Shown piece after piece: positions 8,651 through 21,500 of a stretch of 64,000 bases of DNA. Position 1 is the stretch's first letter; every line of letters begins with the position of its first letter. Origin of the DNA: Lepisosteus oculatus (lineage: Eukaryota > Chordata > Actinopteri > Semionotiformes > Lepisosteidae). The notes below the pieces were generated by a model. The model saw only the letters and a program-made list of their open reading frames with translations, did no database searches and was not told where the DNA came from. Made by a program: the position numbers and the translations under genes. Location of the stretch: contig NC_090703.1 of the NCBI RefSeq assembly GCF_040954835.1, forward strand, positions 6,505,001 to 6,569,000, in the 5' to 3' direction.

Positions 8651-11600
8651 GGCCAGGAGCAGCGGGGGGCCCGCGGGGGAAGCTGTCCTGGGCTCCCTCT
8701 CTCCGTTCAGTTCCTGTTCCGAAGGCCAGGCCGTCAGGGCGCAGGGGGCGGACCCGCCCGCTGACCCCACCCTCCGCCTGGGGCTCCCCCTCTGGACAAG
8801 CCGCTGTCGCCAAAAAAAAAAAACCCCAAACCACAACGGCGAGTCGAGAAGACGGGGATCGCGCAGGCGTGGGTCCTCGCCGTCGTTTCCGTGCCGGCAG
8901 GCTTTCCTTTCATCTTTCCGGCTGCCCTCCCATCCCCCCCTCGGCGCCCACGGACTTCCTGCCGTGCAGGTGTGGTGTCCCCATCGGTCTCCCGCTGCCG
9001 CTCCGTCTTCAACCTCCTCTCGCGCGCCACTCTCCCCAAACCCGCGCCGAGCAGGGCACCCGCCCCAGACGCCGCCCCAGGACAGGGCTCCGGAGAAGAG
9101 GAACTCGGGGTTTCCGCCGTCGTCCGCCCGGAGCAGGGGGGCGGGAGACCCCGGGCTGCCTCTCGTGTTCCCCCCTGGGCCCCCCCGTGCGCGCACATTC
9201 CCAGGTCAGGGCAGGGAGCGCGAGTGGCGGAGCCCGGCGAGCCCTGACGGAGTTCCTGTGCTCTTTTTCCCGGCCCCCCCCCCCTGCGCCGCGGCCGGGG
9301 GCAGGGGTGCAGGAACGAGGGGGTGGGGGGTCCCAGGAAGTCCTGGGGGACACGGGGAGAGCGCTACAGCTCCAGCCCCCTCGCCCTGGGAGGGCGGCCG
9401 GAGGGGAAGTTGAAAATGATGTGAAACGACCACCAGGGCAGGGGAAGGAGTGGCAGAGTGTCCCGGAGGAACATCCCTGACGTTGTCATCCGTGCTGCGC
9501 CTCTCCCTGTTACTTTCACTGGATGCCCGCTCTGATCCCGTTGCTCGGACACTTTATCCTTTTCTAGATTTTTTTTTTAAAAAAAAACTGATTCTTACCG
9601 GTTCCACTCACCTTACAGACTGCTGATTTTTTTTTTCCAAAAGCGTGGCTGTCACTGTACTAGTAACAATATTATTCTATATATTTTTGTTTAACTTTGA
9701 TATTTTATTAAATAATGTGAATGCCATATTTGTATAATATTGGAAATGGGATTTTTTAAAGCATTCTGTATAATTTATTGCATACATATACAATAGTGTA
9801 ATCAAAGCCTAGCTCAGAGTATACCTTATAGCCTAAAGGAATTAGGGGACAAATTATTGCCTTTTTATTTTTTTTATTCCATTAATATTTTATTTAAACC
9901 TTTTCTGTATAGTTCTTTAATTTAGCTCTTCCATATGCATTTTTTCTAAAATGTTACTTGAAAGTTGGCATTAAAAGTCAGAGGGACCTGGACTGACTAG
10001 GAGATCAGGGCTTGCTGGAGGGTTCAAGGCAGCACGCAACACTTAACGCCCTGTTGCACAGGCTTGTGTGACACGCTGACTCCTGGATTTTCATTAGGTC
10101 CATTGTCTGTCCATCTTCACGAAGGTTCAGTCAACCTTTTTTTGTATGACTTTCTTTAGGAGGCCATGTGGTCTTTGCGATTTACTCTTCAGTTCGGGTG
10201 TCCTTTTTGTTGAAAGTGGATTGAGTAGTTTCGAGCTGTTGCCCCCTGGTGGACACGGGTTGCATCACATCCCATGGGCCTTCGGTCTGTGAAATCGTCA
10301 GACGGTTACAGCACCACTAGGTGGGTCTGTTAGGGGTAAGCGTTTTGCTATGTATTTTTTTTTCTCCTATTCCCCGATACAAGAGTAGGATACAATGGTG
10401 TAGCCTATAAGGTTCCAAGAGCGAGCTAGGAACTTAGAATTAAACCCTCTTCGTGGCATTAAATGCTTCTCTCAGTGGTAAAACCACAGGCCTGACGGAT
10501 TGTCTGGAAATTCCTGACAAGTTCCGCTCTGCGCGAAACAAGCTTTAGTACAGTTAGTGCTATTTTTTTGATCTCCTCACCATGACGACCTTGCGCTCGG
10601 AGCGTCTTCAGAAGCCGAAAGGGATGGACAGGGACTTGAGTGGAAACCTGGCGCCCGTGTGCCAGTCCTGCAGCAGCTCAGGGGGGCGTGAAGGGTTGGC
10701 GTGGCTCTCGGAGGACTTGCGGGGAAGAGAACTCGTTTTCCGGTTGTTCGGTTTTCTTCTTGCGTGGACCAGCTGGAGTCCTCCAGCGCCGAGCAGTCGT
10801 GCCCTTCTCATATCGTGGGCTTTCAAGATCCCCGTTAACTTCCATTCACACTGAACTATTACATAGAATTATGTATGGGCAGGATTTTTAAGTGACCCAG
10901 GCAGTTCTAACAGCTTGATTGCTGTTTCCAGAGGCCTCAGGCCTGATTGCAGGCAGGCCCATGCTGGCGGCGCTGAGCGTTGAAGGGCTGTGGAGTAGCA
11001 GGGGCAGGTGTGGAGACTGCAGCAGAAGGACACAGTAGTGGCTGTGGCTGGCATTGCCCTTGCAGAGAGAGCTGCCGTTGGTGCAATGGCCTTCCAGAGC
11101 TGCACCGACTAGGTCTGCCCTCCAAACGTGCGCATTTCGATCCAGAGTGCGCTCTGTCCTCCTGTGCCGAGTGGCCTAGTCGGCGGACGGTGTGGCCGTG
11201 GTCCCACTTCCATTCTGCTGTGGTGTGTTTGCAGCGAGTGCTCATCTTGTGCTGGGAGGGACGGATGCTTGTTGCTCAGCCGAGAGGGGGCTGAAGCCTG
11301 TCTGATCTCCTCCAGACTCTTGGAAGAAGATGGCTCGGCAAAACTAAGCTAGGAGACAAATAGCTGAAACTAGTCCGCGACGGACAGTGACAACCATCAC
11401 CATTAAACCCCCTTTTGAAACAGACCCTTACTGATAAACTGCAACCTTCTCCATTTATTTAGACGCACCTGGTCTTTGCAGCTTCTGACAGGATTGGGGT
11501 GGAACTTTGCACTCTGTAGCCAGTTGCTTAAATGCAAACACCTGCTGTTTTTTTTCTTATCCTATGTTTAGTGGATTGTGTGAGTTGATCAAATACCTCC

Positions 11601-12200
11601 TGTTGCCTTAACATTTCTCCAGTAGTGCACATGTTGTACATCGTGGACAATTTTATTTCCATTATAAAATGCAGTAGCAGAACTGCAGCATTAAGGCTGG
11701 ATGTACTTCTGCTTCTAAGCTTGCAAATGAATTCAGGAGTAGCTCCAACAGTGCATCACATTTATTTGTACGCGTGTACTCTGCAGGGTTTTTTTTCCCA
11801 TATAATTTGTTGTGTTAAGTGAAGCTTGCCCCTATAGTAAATTGGAAAGGTTTGCGTCTTGAAGGGAATTGTTGGTGTTCTTCAGCTTGGTTTCATTGAA
11901 GGTTTATCTAACAATCCTGTATTCATATACCGGCTCGGTGCTGGCAGTCTGTCCTTTTGAAGCCATGAAATTTGACTTAAATGCAGCATATTTGAAGCAC
12001 AGTTCATTTTACATAAGGAAAGCCCGGTCTATGCATGCTGTTGTGTGAGAATGAGTGTTTACATTTCTATGCTTCTGGAATTTATAGAGTTAAGTGTCTG
12101 GTTAGATAGTTTTAAACATTTGAACTTCCTCTTAAGGTTTAATATGTAATTGTCATTTGTTTCAATTTTTTTTGGAAAAGCTATATTAAAACTGTTTTGA

Positions 12201-12206
12201 AATAAA
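12201..12206 (+). terminator. Candidate RCOR1 poly(A) signal (proximal)
   Basis: AATAAA followed about 45 nt later by a T run and a GT-rich stretch (TGTAGTTGGTTGTG), a plausible downstream element. Confidence 0.5.
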
Positions 12207-13001
12207 TGAGAAATGACCTATAACCTTGCATGAAGGAATGTTTTTTTTTTTGTAGTTGGTTGTGATAACCTCCTTTGTTTCATTTCTTCCTTGGTTCTGC
12301 AGAAATTCCACAGATTGTGGGATGAAAACGACAAGGCTTTGTCATTGTTTTCTGAAACTAGCGTTGATTCCACGCTGAAAAGCAGAAAGAAAGGGACACT
12401 GGGTCTCAACAGCCTCATCTGCGATTCTTCTGTCTACTTAAACCACTGGGAGATGAACATCTGCGTGTTCCTTTGCAGCAAACCAATCAAGTTTGACCAA
12501 GAGACCCCGACGCCAGCGAACGTGCACACCATCATTCAAACCCTGGCAGTTTCAGGAACCTCGAACCCAAGTCCCAGAGTACCACAGTCTTTCCTGCTTT
12601 ACGTATGCAGCGCTTTTAGTGATCACTGAATACAAGATCAGCAAGCAGGACCACATCGCCAGGAATGACAGCTGTCTTCAGGGGCCAAGGCTGCTGGTCT
12701 GAGTGGAAGTCCAGGGTGCGAGTCTTTCTTCCAGAGCACCTTCTCTCTGCTCCCGGAGGGTCACAGAATCGTCTTGTGTTCTGGTCTCTTGCCCTCCTGT
12801 TCTGGGTCCATCTTCCCAATGTGCGCCGCCCTGCAGTTTAAAAATAGCTCTTCCACTTTTGTTTTTGTCTGGGGCTGAGGGCTGAAGAGGCAGTGGGCTT
12901 CCAACCCAGAGAGCCGTTTGAATGTGCTGCAAACATGGCAATTACTGGTTTGCTTCAGAAGTCGATGCGGCTTAACTTCTGAAGCCATGTATTGTTTTTA
13001 A

Positions 13002-13007
13002 AATAAA
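13002..13007 (+). terminator. Candidate RCOR1 poly(A) signal (distal)
   Basis: AATAAA, with a weakly GT-rich downstream stretch (ATATGTGCTGAGTTG). An alternative end of RCOR1. Confidence 0.4.
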
Positions 13008-13030
13008 CACAATAACATTGCCGTAGACAA

Positions 13031-13899
13031 TGTTACAAATATGTGCTGAGTTGAAGTATTTTGGAGGAAATTCATGTCGAGCATGTAGGGGCTTTCCTAC
13101 AGTATGCACCAGACAGACTGAACAAAGGAAATTCTCTACAGGATCTTTTAAAAGTGCTGAGCTGCTCTATAAAGAAGGACTTAAAAGCCTTTATTCAATT
13201 GCCTTTTCTTGCAGATACCCTGAACTAAGACCATACCTATGTAAGCTTCCCTGCTGTTGCTTTAAAATTCTTTTGCCACTATCTCAATATTGAGTTGACC
13301 TTTGAAGACCTTTGTGCGGTAGCACATCAATATACTGAGCATGTGCACCATCATAAGTTTTTCACATGATATTACCCTACATTAAAAAGCTCTACAGCTA
13401 TTTAAAATATAATAAACCTTTCTTTCAGGCTGGAGTCATAGCCTCACGGGCATTCATAAACACATCAAGTTATCATCCCGTGAAATATCCAGAAATGAGG
13501 GAGCGATCATATTGGCGGGTTGCTTTCTCCATTATCTGTGACTGCAGACTAGTACCCGTCGTTTTAGTGTTTTTTTTTCCTGGGTGGGCTTTTTTAATTG
13601 TTGATCTGGAATGAACAAGACCTAACATCAGAGAGATGTGTTTGAGTTGGTAAGTAAAGCCAATAGATGAGCCGTAACCGTCCACACGCGGTAAATGATC
13701 GGACTCGCTTCACGAGAAAATCCTATTATCCGAGGAAGATTTGTGTGTTTCGACGCAGCCAGTTTGTGGAAATTAGCTGGATTTTACATTTTTCTTAAAT
13801 ATGTACTCGTGAACAGCATCACGTTATCCTACAAATACGTTCTCTTCTTGCGTTTAGGCGAGCAGATCACCAGACAGAGGGTTGTCTTTGGTATAAATA
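13031..13899. other. Intergenic: RCOR1 end to first CpG-rich stretch
   Basis: Mixed AT-rich sequence. A further AATAAA at 13411 could be another RCOR1 end. No coding exon is recognised. Confidence 0.5.
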
Positions 13900-14260
13900 C
13901 TCAACTTTACATTAAAAAAATTAAACCGCCGGGACACGGCGGTAAGGCGGTTCATGTTTACGGGCCTAAGCACCGCTTGCAGGAGTCGGCACAGGCGGCC
14001 TGACTACTCGTCTCTGCATTTTCAGCGCTAATCCAGAGCCGTGCCCGCGTCTCTGTAAGAGCTGACTCACTTTCTTGTGCGGGCTGGGAGGACCGGCTTC
14101 TTGCGTGCACACCGCGCTCGGAGCAGCTCGCCCGAAAGGCGAAGGGGCAGGGACACAAGGGGACTACTGAAACTGCAGGTAGTCCGTTTTTTTGGGGGGG
14201 CCGTCTGCAGGGAAGAGCGTAGCCCCTCCAGCCGCTGCACCGTAAACCCAAGTAAGTGTG
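13900..14260 (+). promoter_or_regulatory. CpG-rich stretch, candidate promoter or first exon of TRAF3
   Basis: This 360 bp is rich in CpG relative to its flanks. It contains a possible donor, CTGCAG|GTAGTC, at 14178/14179. It is the first CpG-rich segment after RCOR1, so a 5' non-coding TRAF3 exon could start here. No transcript evidence is available from sequence alone. Confidence 0.35.
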
Positions 14261-15341
14261 GTTATAAATGACCGTCTAAAGAGCCGTGTTTCTTATGAAC
14301 GCCCCGGAACAGTTTTTCAAACGGTGTCCGGCATTTGGCAACCAGAGTAGACGTTCGGCTGACCCTTGGGGCTGAGCCGTAGGGTAATGTCAATGATTAT
14401 GGGATTTCTGTGCTCAGAAGCCGTTTCGGATCGGGTGATTTGACGTCTACACTGATGGAATAAAATGGGTCGAGGGCTTCCGGCTAAATTAATACACAAT
14501 ATACAGCCAGCTGTTAATTCGCAGCGAACATCCAAGCAGGTTTGCCAAAAAGAAACAAAAAATGTTCCAACAGCCTGCACCGTCCGGGATACTGTAGCTT
14601 CATAACACGCGAGCGAAAATTAAAACACGTTACAATGTACGTATATGTGCTCCAGAGCTACAGGTCAAAGCCTGTTCATTTGAGCCCGTGCAACAGTCCT
14701 CCAGATTGTTTTTTTTTTTTAAGTGAGGGTTATACTATCTAATAAAAAGTAGTAGCGAGGGGGGAGAAAAGAGTCCAGTGAAATGCGATGGGCGGGTTCA
14801 AACTGACACATGCCTTTTTTTTTTTTCATGACGGGGATTTCCAGAGGAAGTCAGACGGAGGGGCTTTCCAGCAGACTGAGCGCTGACAACACAGCCACGG
14901 AGATGCACCGCCGCGGCGTTCAATATGGGGTTTTTTTTCTGTTTGTGCAATGTCTTCACTCTGCTGTCACACACGTTCAACAATGGCACTGATGAATCAG
15001 TCCCGTCCGGCTGCGTCTTTAAAATAGAAGACTCTAGTTTCCTTTTGATTTGACCGTTGTGTGTGTGTGTCTTTTTTTTTAAAAAAGAAAAGACTGCACA
15101 TAACGTTTAACCGGGACTCGTTATATAAAAAATTAAAGATTGGTCACAGAAAAGCAGTATTGAGAAGGACGACGTCAACGATCTCTTATATGTAAGTAAT
15201 CACATCGATGTTTTTTTTTTAAGTTTCTGTTCTAGTTCTAAACCAATATCTGAGACGTCGGTTTGTTTAAAGTACCTGATTTGGTCTGAATGTCACTATC
15301 CCATCCATTTTAAAAATGAACCATGTGTGGCGGCCAGCGTT
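14261..15341. other. Intergenic or TRAF3 5' intron sequence
   Basis: No coding exon is recognised. It holds several poly(T) runs and a short GT repeat at about 15059-15070. Confidence 0.5.
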
Positions 15342-15536
15342 TTAAAGGGACAGTCTCACGGTAACAGAAGCCTGTCTGAGCATTTGATACATTGTATTTT
15401 TCCAGTTTGCATGATGAAAATGGCCTCCTGCAATGTACTTTTAACCTTCTTTTAATCAATTTCATTTCTTATAAGCGTACTGCGTGATTTAGTGCTGTTT
15501 TTGAACGAATCGCGAGTTACTGACTGTCCCCTTTAA
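15342..15536. mobile_element. TTAA-flanked MITE
   Basis: TTAA is duplicated at 15342-15345 and 15533-15536. The 187 bp between begins AGGGACAGTC and ends GACTGTCCCCT, which are inverted repeats (the last bases allow a one-base gap) extending into GTAAC/GTTAC. The interior is non-coding. The end sequence resembles the TTAA plus AGGGA-AGT termini of abundant fish MITEs. A piggyBac-like TTAA target is the likely class. Confidence 0.75.
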
Positions 15537-18500
15537 GATCTGACTTCACAGTATCTCATTCATTAATCGCAGGGAGTTGGTTGTTATGAATTGTTTCGGT
15601 ATATGTTAGGTAGTTTTCACCTGGGGGATCACTCAATATCGATTAAAAAAAGGTGTCTAACTATCATGTTGTGTCTGTAAATTGTAACAGGGTAAGAAAT
15701 ATAGTACATGGATAAACAGCGTTAATACATAAAAATGCTTTATTATTATGAACTTTCTATTCCAAACGGTGGCTATAAGAGATTAATATGGGGAGCAGTG
15801 CCAGTTTCCGACTCGCAAAGGAACAAGCTGAGGTTAATTTCGTGCTGAAAAGTAGAAAGAAGCAAAGCATTTCAGCTGGAAAGTGTTCTTCAGGAGGGAA
15901 GCCAAATTGTTGTTTTTCTTCTACTTTTTGTCTTGGAATTAACCTCTGCGCGGCTAAAACCCATTCAGAGAAAATAAACAAACCAATGGCCTTTGAAGGT
16001 TTTGGAAACAGAAAAAACCCGAGATATTGTGATTTTAGAATGAGTGGCGGGGAAGCACTGACATTTTCACACAAAGCGCCGTCTGTTTCAGTCTCCGTCT
16101 CAGCTGCCTTTTGAGTGATGGAGCACAGGACTGGTGTCTCCCATTACGCCACTTCACTTGTCCACAGACCGCGGTTTGAGTGAGGGGTTCACCTGGGGGC
16201 TCCCCAGGGACACGCAGGCGAGGGCTCTTGGTGGCCAGCGAGTGGGCCGGGCCGGGCCGGGCTACAGTGACCTCGGGGCTCGGCTGTCCCCTGCACAGCT
16301 GTGCCAGCCGGGTTTAGATGCAGGATGGAGTTTACGAGGCCCGTTATATTGTGGCTTTCCCCACGGCGTGCACACCGGCGATGAGACCTGTCCAGTTAAG
16401 AGCTGATGTAGTTCAGCCTGGTCATCTAGAGCTTATTCAGCCAGTCAAATCCGGAAGACTGTGGCCTTGCAGAAGGCCCTGCTCCCAGGTGTGGCTGAGC
16501 ACGCAGCAGCTCTCCACGAAATGCAAGAGCTGGGCTTTCCTGCGATGCCTGAAACTTCCTTAGGAAAGTTGTGCCAGTTGTTGTGCTTTCTAGAGTCCTT
16601 CAAGGTCACATCTATGGTCCTTTAATTAGTCTTTAGCCTGGACGCCTCCAGGTGTCTGGACTGTAACATGCTCTATTGTATAGCTGAGTGTTGCCAACTG
16701 AGTAGCACCCCCCCTGGACGCTGCAAGAGTCCCTCTCCTTCGGGTGCTTCTGTCCTGAAAGAGAGACGGATATAGGGGGCTCAGAACCCCGAAAAACCTG
16801 CTTCCATATGTTGTGTGTGCTTTCATCAGGAAAGGCCCCCATCTTTTCTTTAATCTCCGTCGACGGTACCTTTTGCATATTTGAAGAAACTTAAAGAAGA
16901 GTGGCCCCGGAGGACATACCCACCATTCACTGGCTCTTGTGCGCTCTGCTGCGGAAGGGACGCAACTCCCTCACCCGTCCGCTCTGTTTTTTAAGAATGT
17001 TCCACCCCTGGCTCCGTTCCCACACTCTTTCGGCCTTGCTGTCACAGGGGAAGTACAGGACCTTTGGGCTCTTGAAGGAGCTGCTGCTGCTGATGCTCCT
17101 CCTGAGCTGGGAGGTATTCCCCTTCTCCAAATGAAAGCAAAACTCCCTGCGCCGAGCAGAGACAGAGCAGCACATCATAAGTAAGTGGCAAGTTAAAACT
17201 AGATAAAAGCCACCTTGTAATGAGTCGCAGTTAAATCCTCTGGGACAAGTTGCAACAGTAAGTAGACATCTAAATTATTGCCCTGTCTACGCACCCACAG
17301 ACACACAAGTATTGCACGTTATGAAATTCTTTCTGTGCTTGCAGTGGAAGGTTTAGATTTTCATAGGGCCCACTTCTTGCCAAGACGGCAAGGAATTTGA
17401 GTGTAGATATCCAGCAGAAAGTGTGGGGTTACACAGGGGGTTTGGACCAAAGCGCGGTTGTATGTCTGGTTGGGAACCGTTCCTTCTGATCTAGTGAAAA
17501 CTGTAAGAACCCTTTCTTCGTGGTTTGGGTCTGGTGCCCCCCTGACGTGGAAGTATACAGTGTGGTTTGCTTTGACTGACAGTGGATGTGTGGATCTCTC
17601 CAGGGGGCTCGACACACATGAGCACACGTCCTGAGTGTCGGAGCTTTCCTTTCATTGGCCGGTAGCTGTTTAGATGTTACAGGTTATTTTTATTTAATTA
17701 CTGGTTTGAAGATCTTCTCATCATTAATGACGGTCTAATTGCAACAGCGATCTGAACAAGAGCATAGAGGAGCCAAAGACGAGCTTTTTCACAGCATGAG
17801 GTCTAGTACTCTTTTGTGGCTTTTATAATGCCCCTCGGTATAGAATATGATCTAGAGGTGAGTAAAGTGGCAGGAGAGTTATATTACTCCTGAACAGAAT
17901 ATACAGCAATTGATAGATAAAGGAAGGGATGATGGCCAATGTACTGTCGCAGGACTGTGTAATAATTTCTCTGTTCAACCTTTATCTATTCTTTGTAGAT
18001 TAAATTCTATACTGAGAGGTATTATAAAAACAACAAAAGGGGACTAGACCCCCTGTTGTGAAAAAAACTTGTCTTTGGCCCCTGTCTTTGCAATCTGAAT
18101 GTGTAATGCCTGTACTCTGAGAGAGCTGCTTTAAAGGAGCTGTCACATGCAATATCACCTCATTTGTTTCTTCCCATGTGGCCTTATAAATTTGGGATGT
18201 CTGCAGGAGTACATTCGCCGAAATCGGAAACTTCGTTTCGAGCACTAACCTGGGAGATCCTGGTGTGGGGAGGGTAGCTCACACCCTAAAAGTGTGTTTT
18301 CTTACAGCTGCCAGCCCTCTTGTGCACCTGCGAGAAGGTGGCCATGCACATGATGTAGCCTGGTGCTGCTGTATCTGCTGATAATGAAACCCACGCAGCT
18401 CGTAAAGCATGTCTTACTGGTGTGGACAGTTTGAAGAGGTCAAGAACCTCGTATAAGTTTATTGGGGGACGGTTGATCAGTTATCATGCATTTTCTTTGT

Positions 18501-21500
18501 TCCTCCAGGGAAAGAAAATGTTCTAAAAAGTAAAAGTGGTGAAGTCTAGCCCACTTGAGTGTTAGGCCATGAGGTATATTAGTACGCAGTCTTTTCCAGC
18601 TGTTAGCTGGGTTGATCAGTCATGTGGTGCTTTTTCAGGGAACACTGTATAAAGCAGTTTACAGCCAGTTGCAGGAAGCGTGGTGATCATGGCCCGTATC
18701 AGTTCTGTGGCACAGTCGACCGCTTGGTGAGGTCTCACAGCGAATTTGACATCAGACTGTGGGCCCTGTAAACCGGAGGAGGGTAGGAAAAGGGATGATG
18801 TGGCGACGTGGGTCAGTGAAAAAGTCCCCTGGATCCCACAGAGCCTTGGCCCCAGGAGATGTCAGCCCACCTCATTCATTGAGCTGAATCAAACACAGGC
18901 CAGGCCTCTGGGAAGACGCCCTGCTGACATGCTGATACAGGCCCTGTTGAGGTCTTCGTGAAGGACATGCCGGAACACAGCAGATGACAAGACATCCATG
19001 TCTACTCTGTCCTCTCAAAACTGGACATGTGACTGGTGCCACTACTTGGCATGCCTGACTAGTGCAATGGCACAGTCATGTGGAGTTTTTGCAGGGAGCT
19101 GTTGCACTGGTACCCTTTACAGTGCAGTTTCTCATCTCATAGCCATATCGCCCGTGCTGAAGGGCTGTGTAGAGTCAGGGATACCTGAGCTTAACTGTGG
19201 CTCCCTCAGCTGATCACGGACATGAAAGAAACATTTTAACCGTAGAGTTAATGTGTTGTGTGGTTTCAAAATGAAGTATTTGCAGAGATCTTTTGAAGCG
19301 AGGAGTTTAGATTAGGAAGAATATTGCTGGAACAACTGCACCTCTTCTCCCAGACCCACAGTGGAAAATGAAATGCAGGTATGGAAACTGTGCGATTCTT
19401 GAGTTTGTTCTTACTTCTCAGACCATCGTAGTGATTGGAAACTGTCCGATTCTGGTAAATGCTAGCTAGCCTGTTGAGGTGTTTCTGACAAAGGCTGGAA
19501 ACCTGGTGGACTGTAATCGAGCTGCACACTAGAGCAGCACTGGGCTAGAGTCTCTGGATGGATTCTGTCGGGTGTCTGGATGAATGGTACTGCTGGAGTT
19601 TTCTTCCACATAAACGGCTGTGTGGCTGAATGTCGCAGCCTTGGGGGGGGGGAAGATGTCTCTGGGAAGAGAGGGCAAAGCTTCGCCCAAGCACAGTTAG
19701 TCCAGACATGAGTGTTTACCTCCTTTCCCCCTTTGTTAAATCTCAGCTTCTGAGGCTGGTGTCTGGGAAAAAAAGGGTGTTTGCGCTACAGTATAAAGAG
19801 GCCTGTGGTTCTCATGGGTGAAGTCCGCCCGCAGGGCTGCTGTGTGTTCTCTTCCTGGGGACCTTGACGTTGACCCTGTCGGTTCGAGAAAATCGCGGCT
19901 CTTGGAGCTGTCACCCCTCTGCCCTTGACATCGCTCGTGAGCAGCGCTGCACAGACTCCCGGAGCTCCCATTCCAAGATAAGTTGCCTTTACGGAATACA
20001 GCTCATGCACAGGATATGGTAGACCATTCCGACTGCTGTGGGAGGTTTCACTGCTGTTCCAGCGATTTAAAAAAAATGCTAATCACACCAGGTTTTAAAG
20101 TCTGAATTTAAATCGCAGATGTCTCTAAAACGCAGAAATCGCTTTCATCGCCTGCCCAAGTCACCATTAAAATCCCCAGTTTTTGTAACAGACTCGTACG
20201 ATTGCAAGAGATTAAACGTGGCGGTGTCTCACACTGCAAGCCTGTTCCTGGGAAGTGAGAGTCTGTGGTGGCTTTGTCCAGGCTAGTCAGCTCTTGGACG
20301 GAACGGGCTGATAGAATGGGAGGGACAATTTTAATTCCCAGGTCCTCCAGGGAAGCTCCACAGGGAGAGTTAGGTATTGGAAGCATTTTGTTTAACTTGT
20401 TTGTCAGAGTATTCTATCAGAGACCCACAAAAGTTGCTCTATAGCAGGGGGGTGAATGGCGGCTTGCAGATTCTGGTTACGAGCAGGTGATTGGTCATGT
20501 AAAGAAGATACCGAATGCTGGTTTCCTGTCCTTCTGAAAGTTTGGCTAGGTGATGAGGTGAGCGAGGCTCTCCCAGCTCTCCCGTCTGTCAGGTCCGTGT
20601 TGCAGTGTTTAGGCGACAGCTTCAGCCAAGCGGTCCATTCTTTGGAGCATGAAAGAAGAGAATTGACATAGCATTTTTTTTTTATCCACACACCTGACTG
20701 ATGAAATAACAGCGTGCAAAGGAAACATTAAAAAAAAAACTCCCAGGTTCAGGTGGAAAATTTGTTTGTGCAATTATTCTACCCCTGGTGTGGTAAAAGA
20801 CAGGAAGGATGTCATACTGTATTTCACACACAGAACAATGGTAATAACTAGATAACCTAATAACTAGAACGTGTTAATTCCATCTGAGAGTGGAACATGG
20901 CCCACAGCTTCTGAACAAGAGCAATGTTCCGTGAGGTTCTTCACAGCCGCAGTCTGAGAAAATGAAAATTGCTCTCGTACCGTAGTCCATCACCTACTTT
21001 ATCCCCGGAGCCCCCATGAAATCTGTTTTTTTTTTGCAACCCAATTACTGGTTTGTTTGAAATGTAAAAAATAAGTTGTATTCTTGTGTGTGAATCCCGA
21101 GCTGGTTATTGAACTGTAGTTCGGTCTGTTTTCCTGAGTTGGGCCTAATTCATGTTTTTTGCCTGATTTCTCGCTGGCTCACAGCTCTTTATGCAAAGCA
21201 GGTGTAACGGTGTTAGGATGTATTCTTCTCCCTCTTGCCTGTATTGAGGATTTTTTGGATACTGTAGAGTCCTACACAGTCCTGAACCTCACATTATTTT
21301 AGCATCATTTGCAATCATGAGGTTGATTTGTTCTCAGAATCTGTGCACAATGGGTGTAATAAACGTGATCAGCGTTCACCTGTTTATTAATAAGGGAGAA
21401 ATATTTCGGATCGTTTCACATGTGCCTTTAAACACCTTCCTTCAGCTTGTGCTGTGCGAAGCTCAGTCTCCACGTGTCTGTGGCCACAGCATTGCAGAGC

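Larger units (their letters stand above)
8651..13030 (+). other. RCOR1: RCOR1 3' UTR (extent approximate)
   Basis: No donor or recognisable coding sequence follows the stop. The first 830 bases are very GC-rich (8650-9480). The sequence then switches to AT-rich (9560-9960), a pattern like the long RCOR1 3' UTR of other vertebrates. AATAAA hexamers occur at 12201 and 13002, giving alternative UTRs of about 3.6 or 4.4 kb. Which is used cannot be read from the sequence. Confidence 0.65.

Noticed and set aside
8326-9480. 384-residue open frame (+) and overlapping 302- and 273-residue frames
   Set aside because: They lie in the GC-rich RCOR1 3' UTR and last intron, where stops are rare. They are open in several frames on both strands, low in complexity (Pro, Arg, Gly) and without domain resemblance. 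One of them crosses the RCOR1 acceptor.
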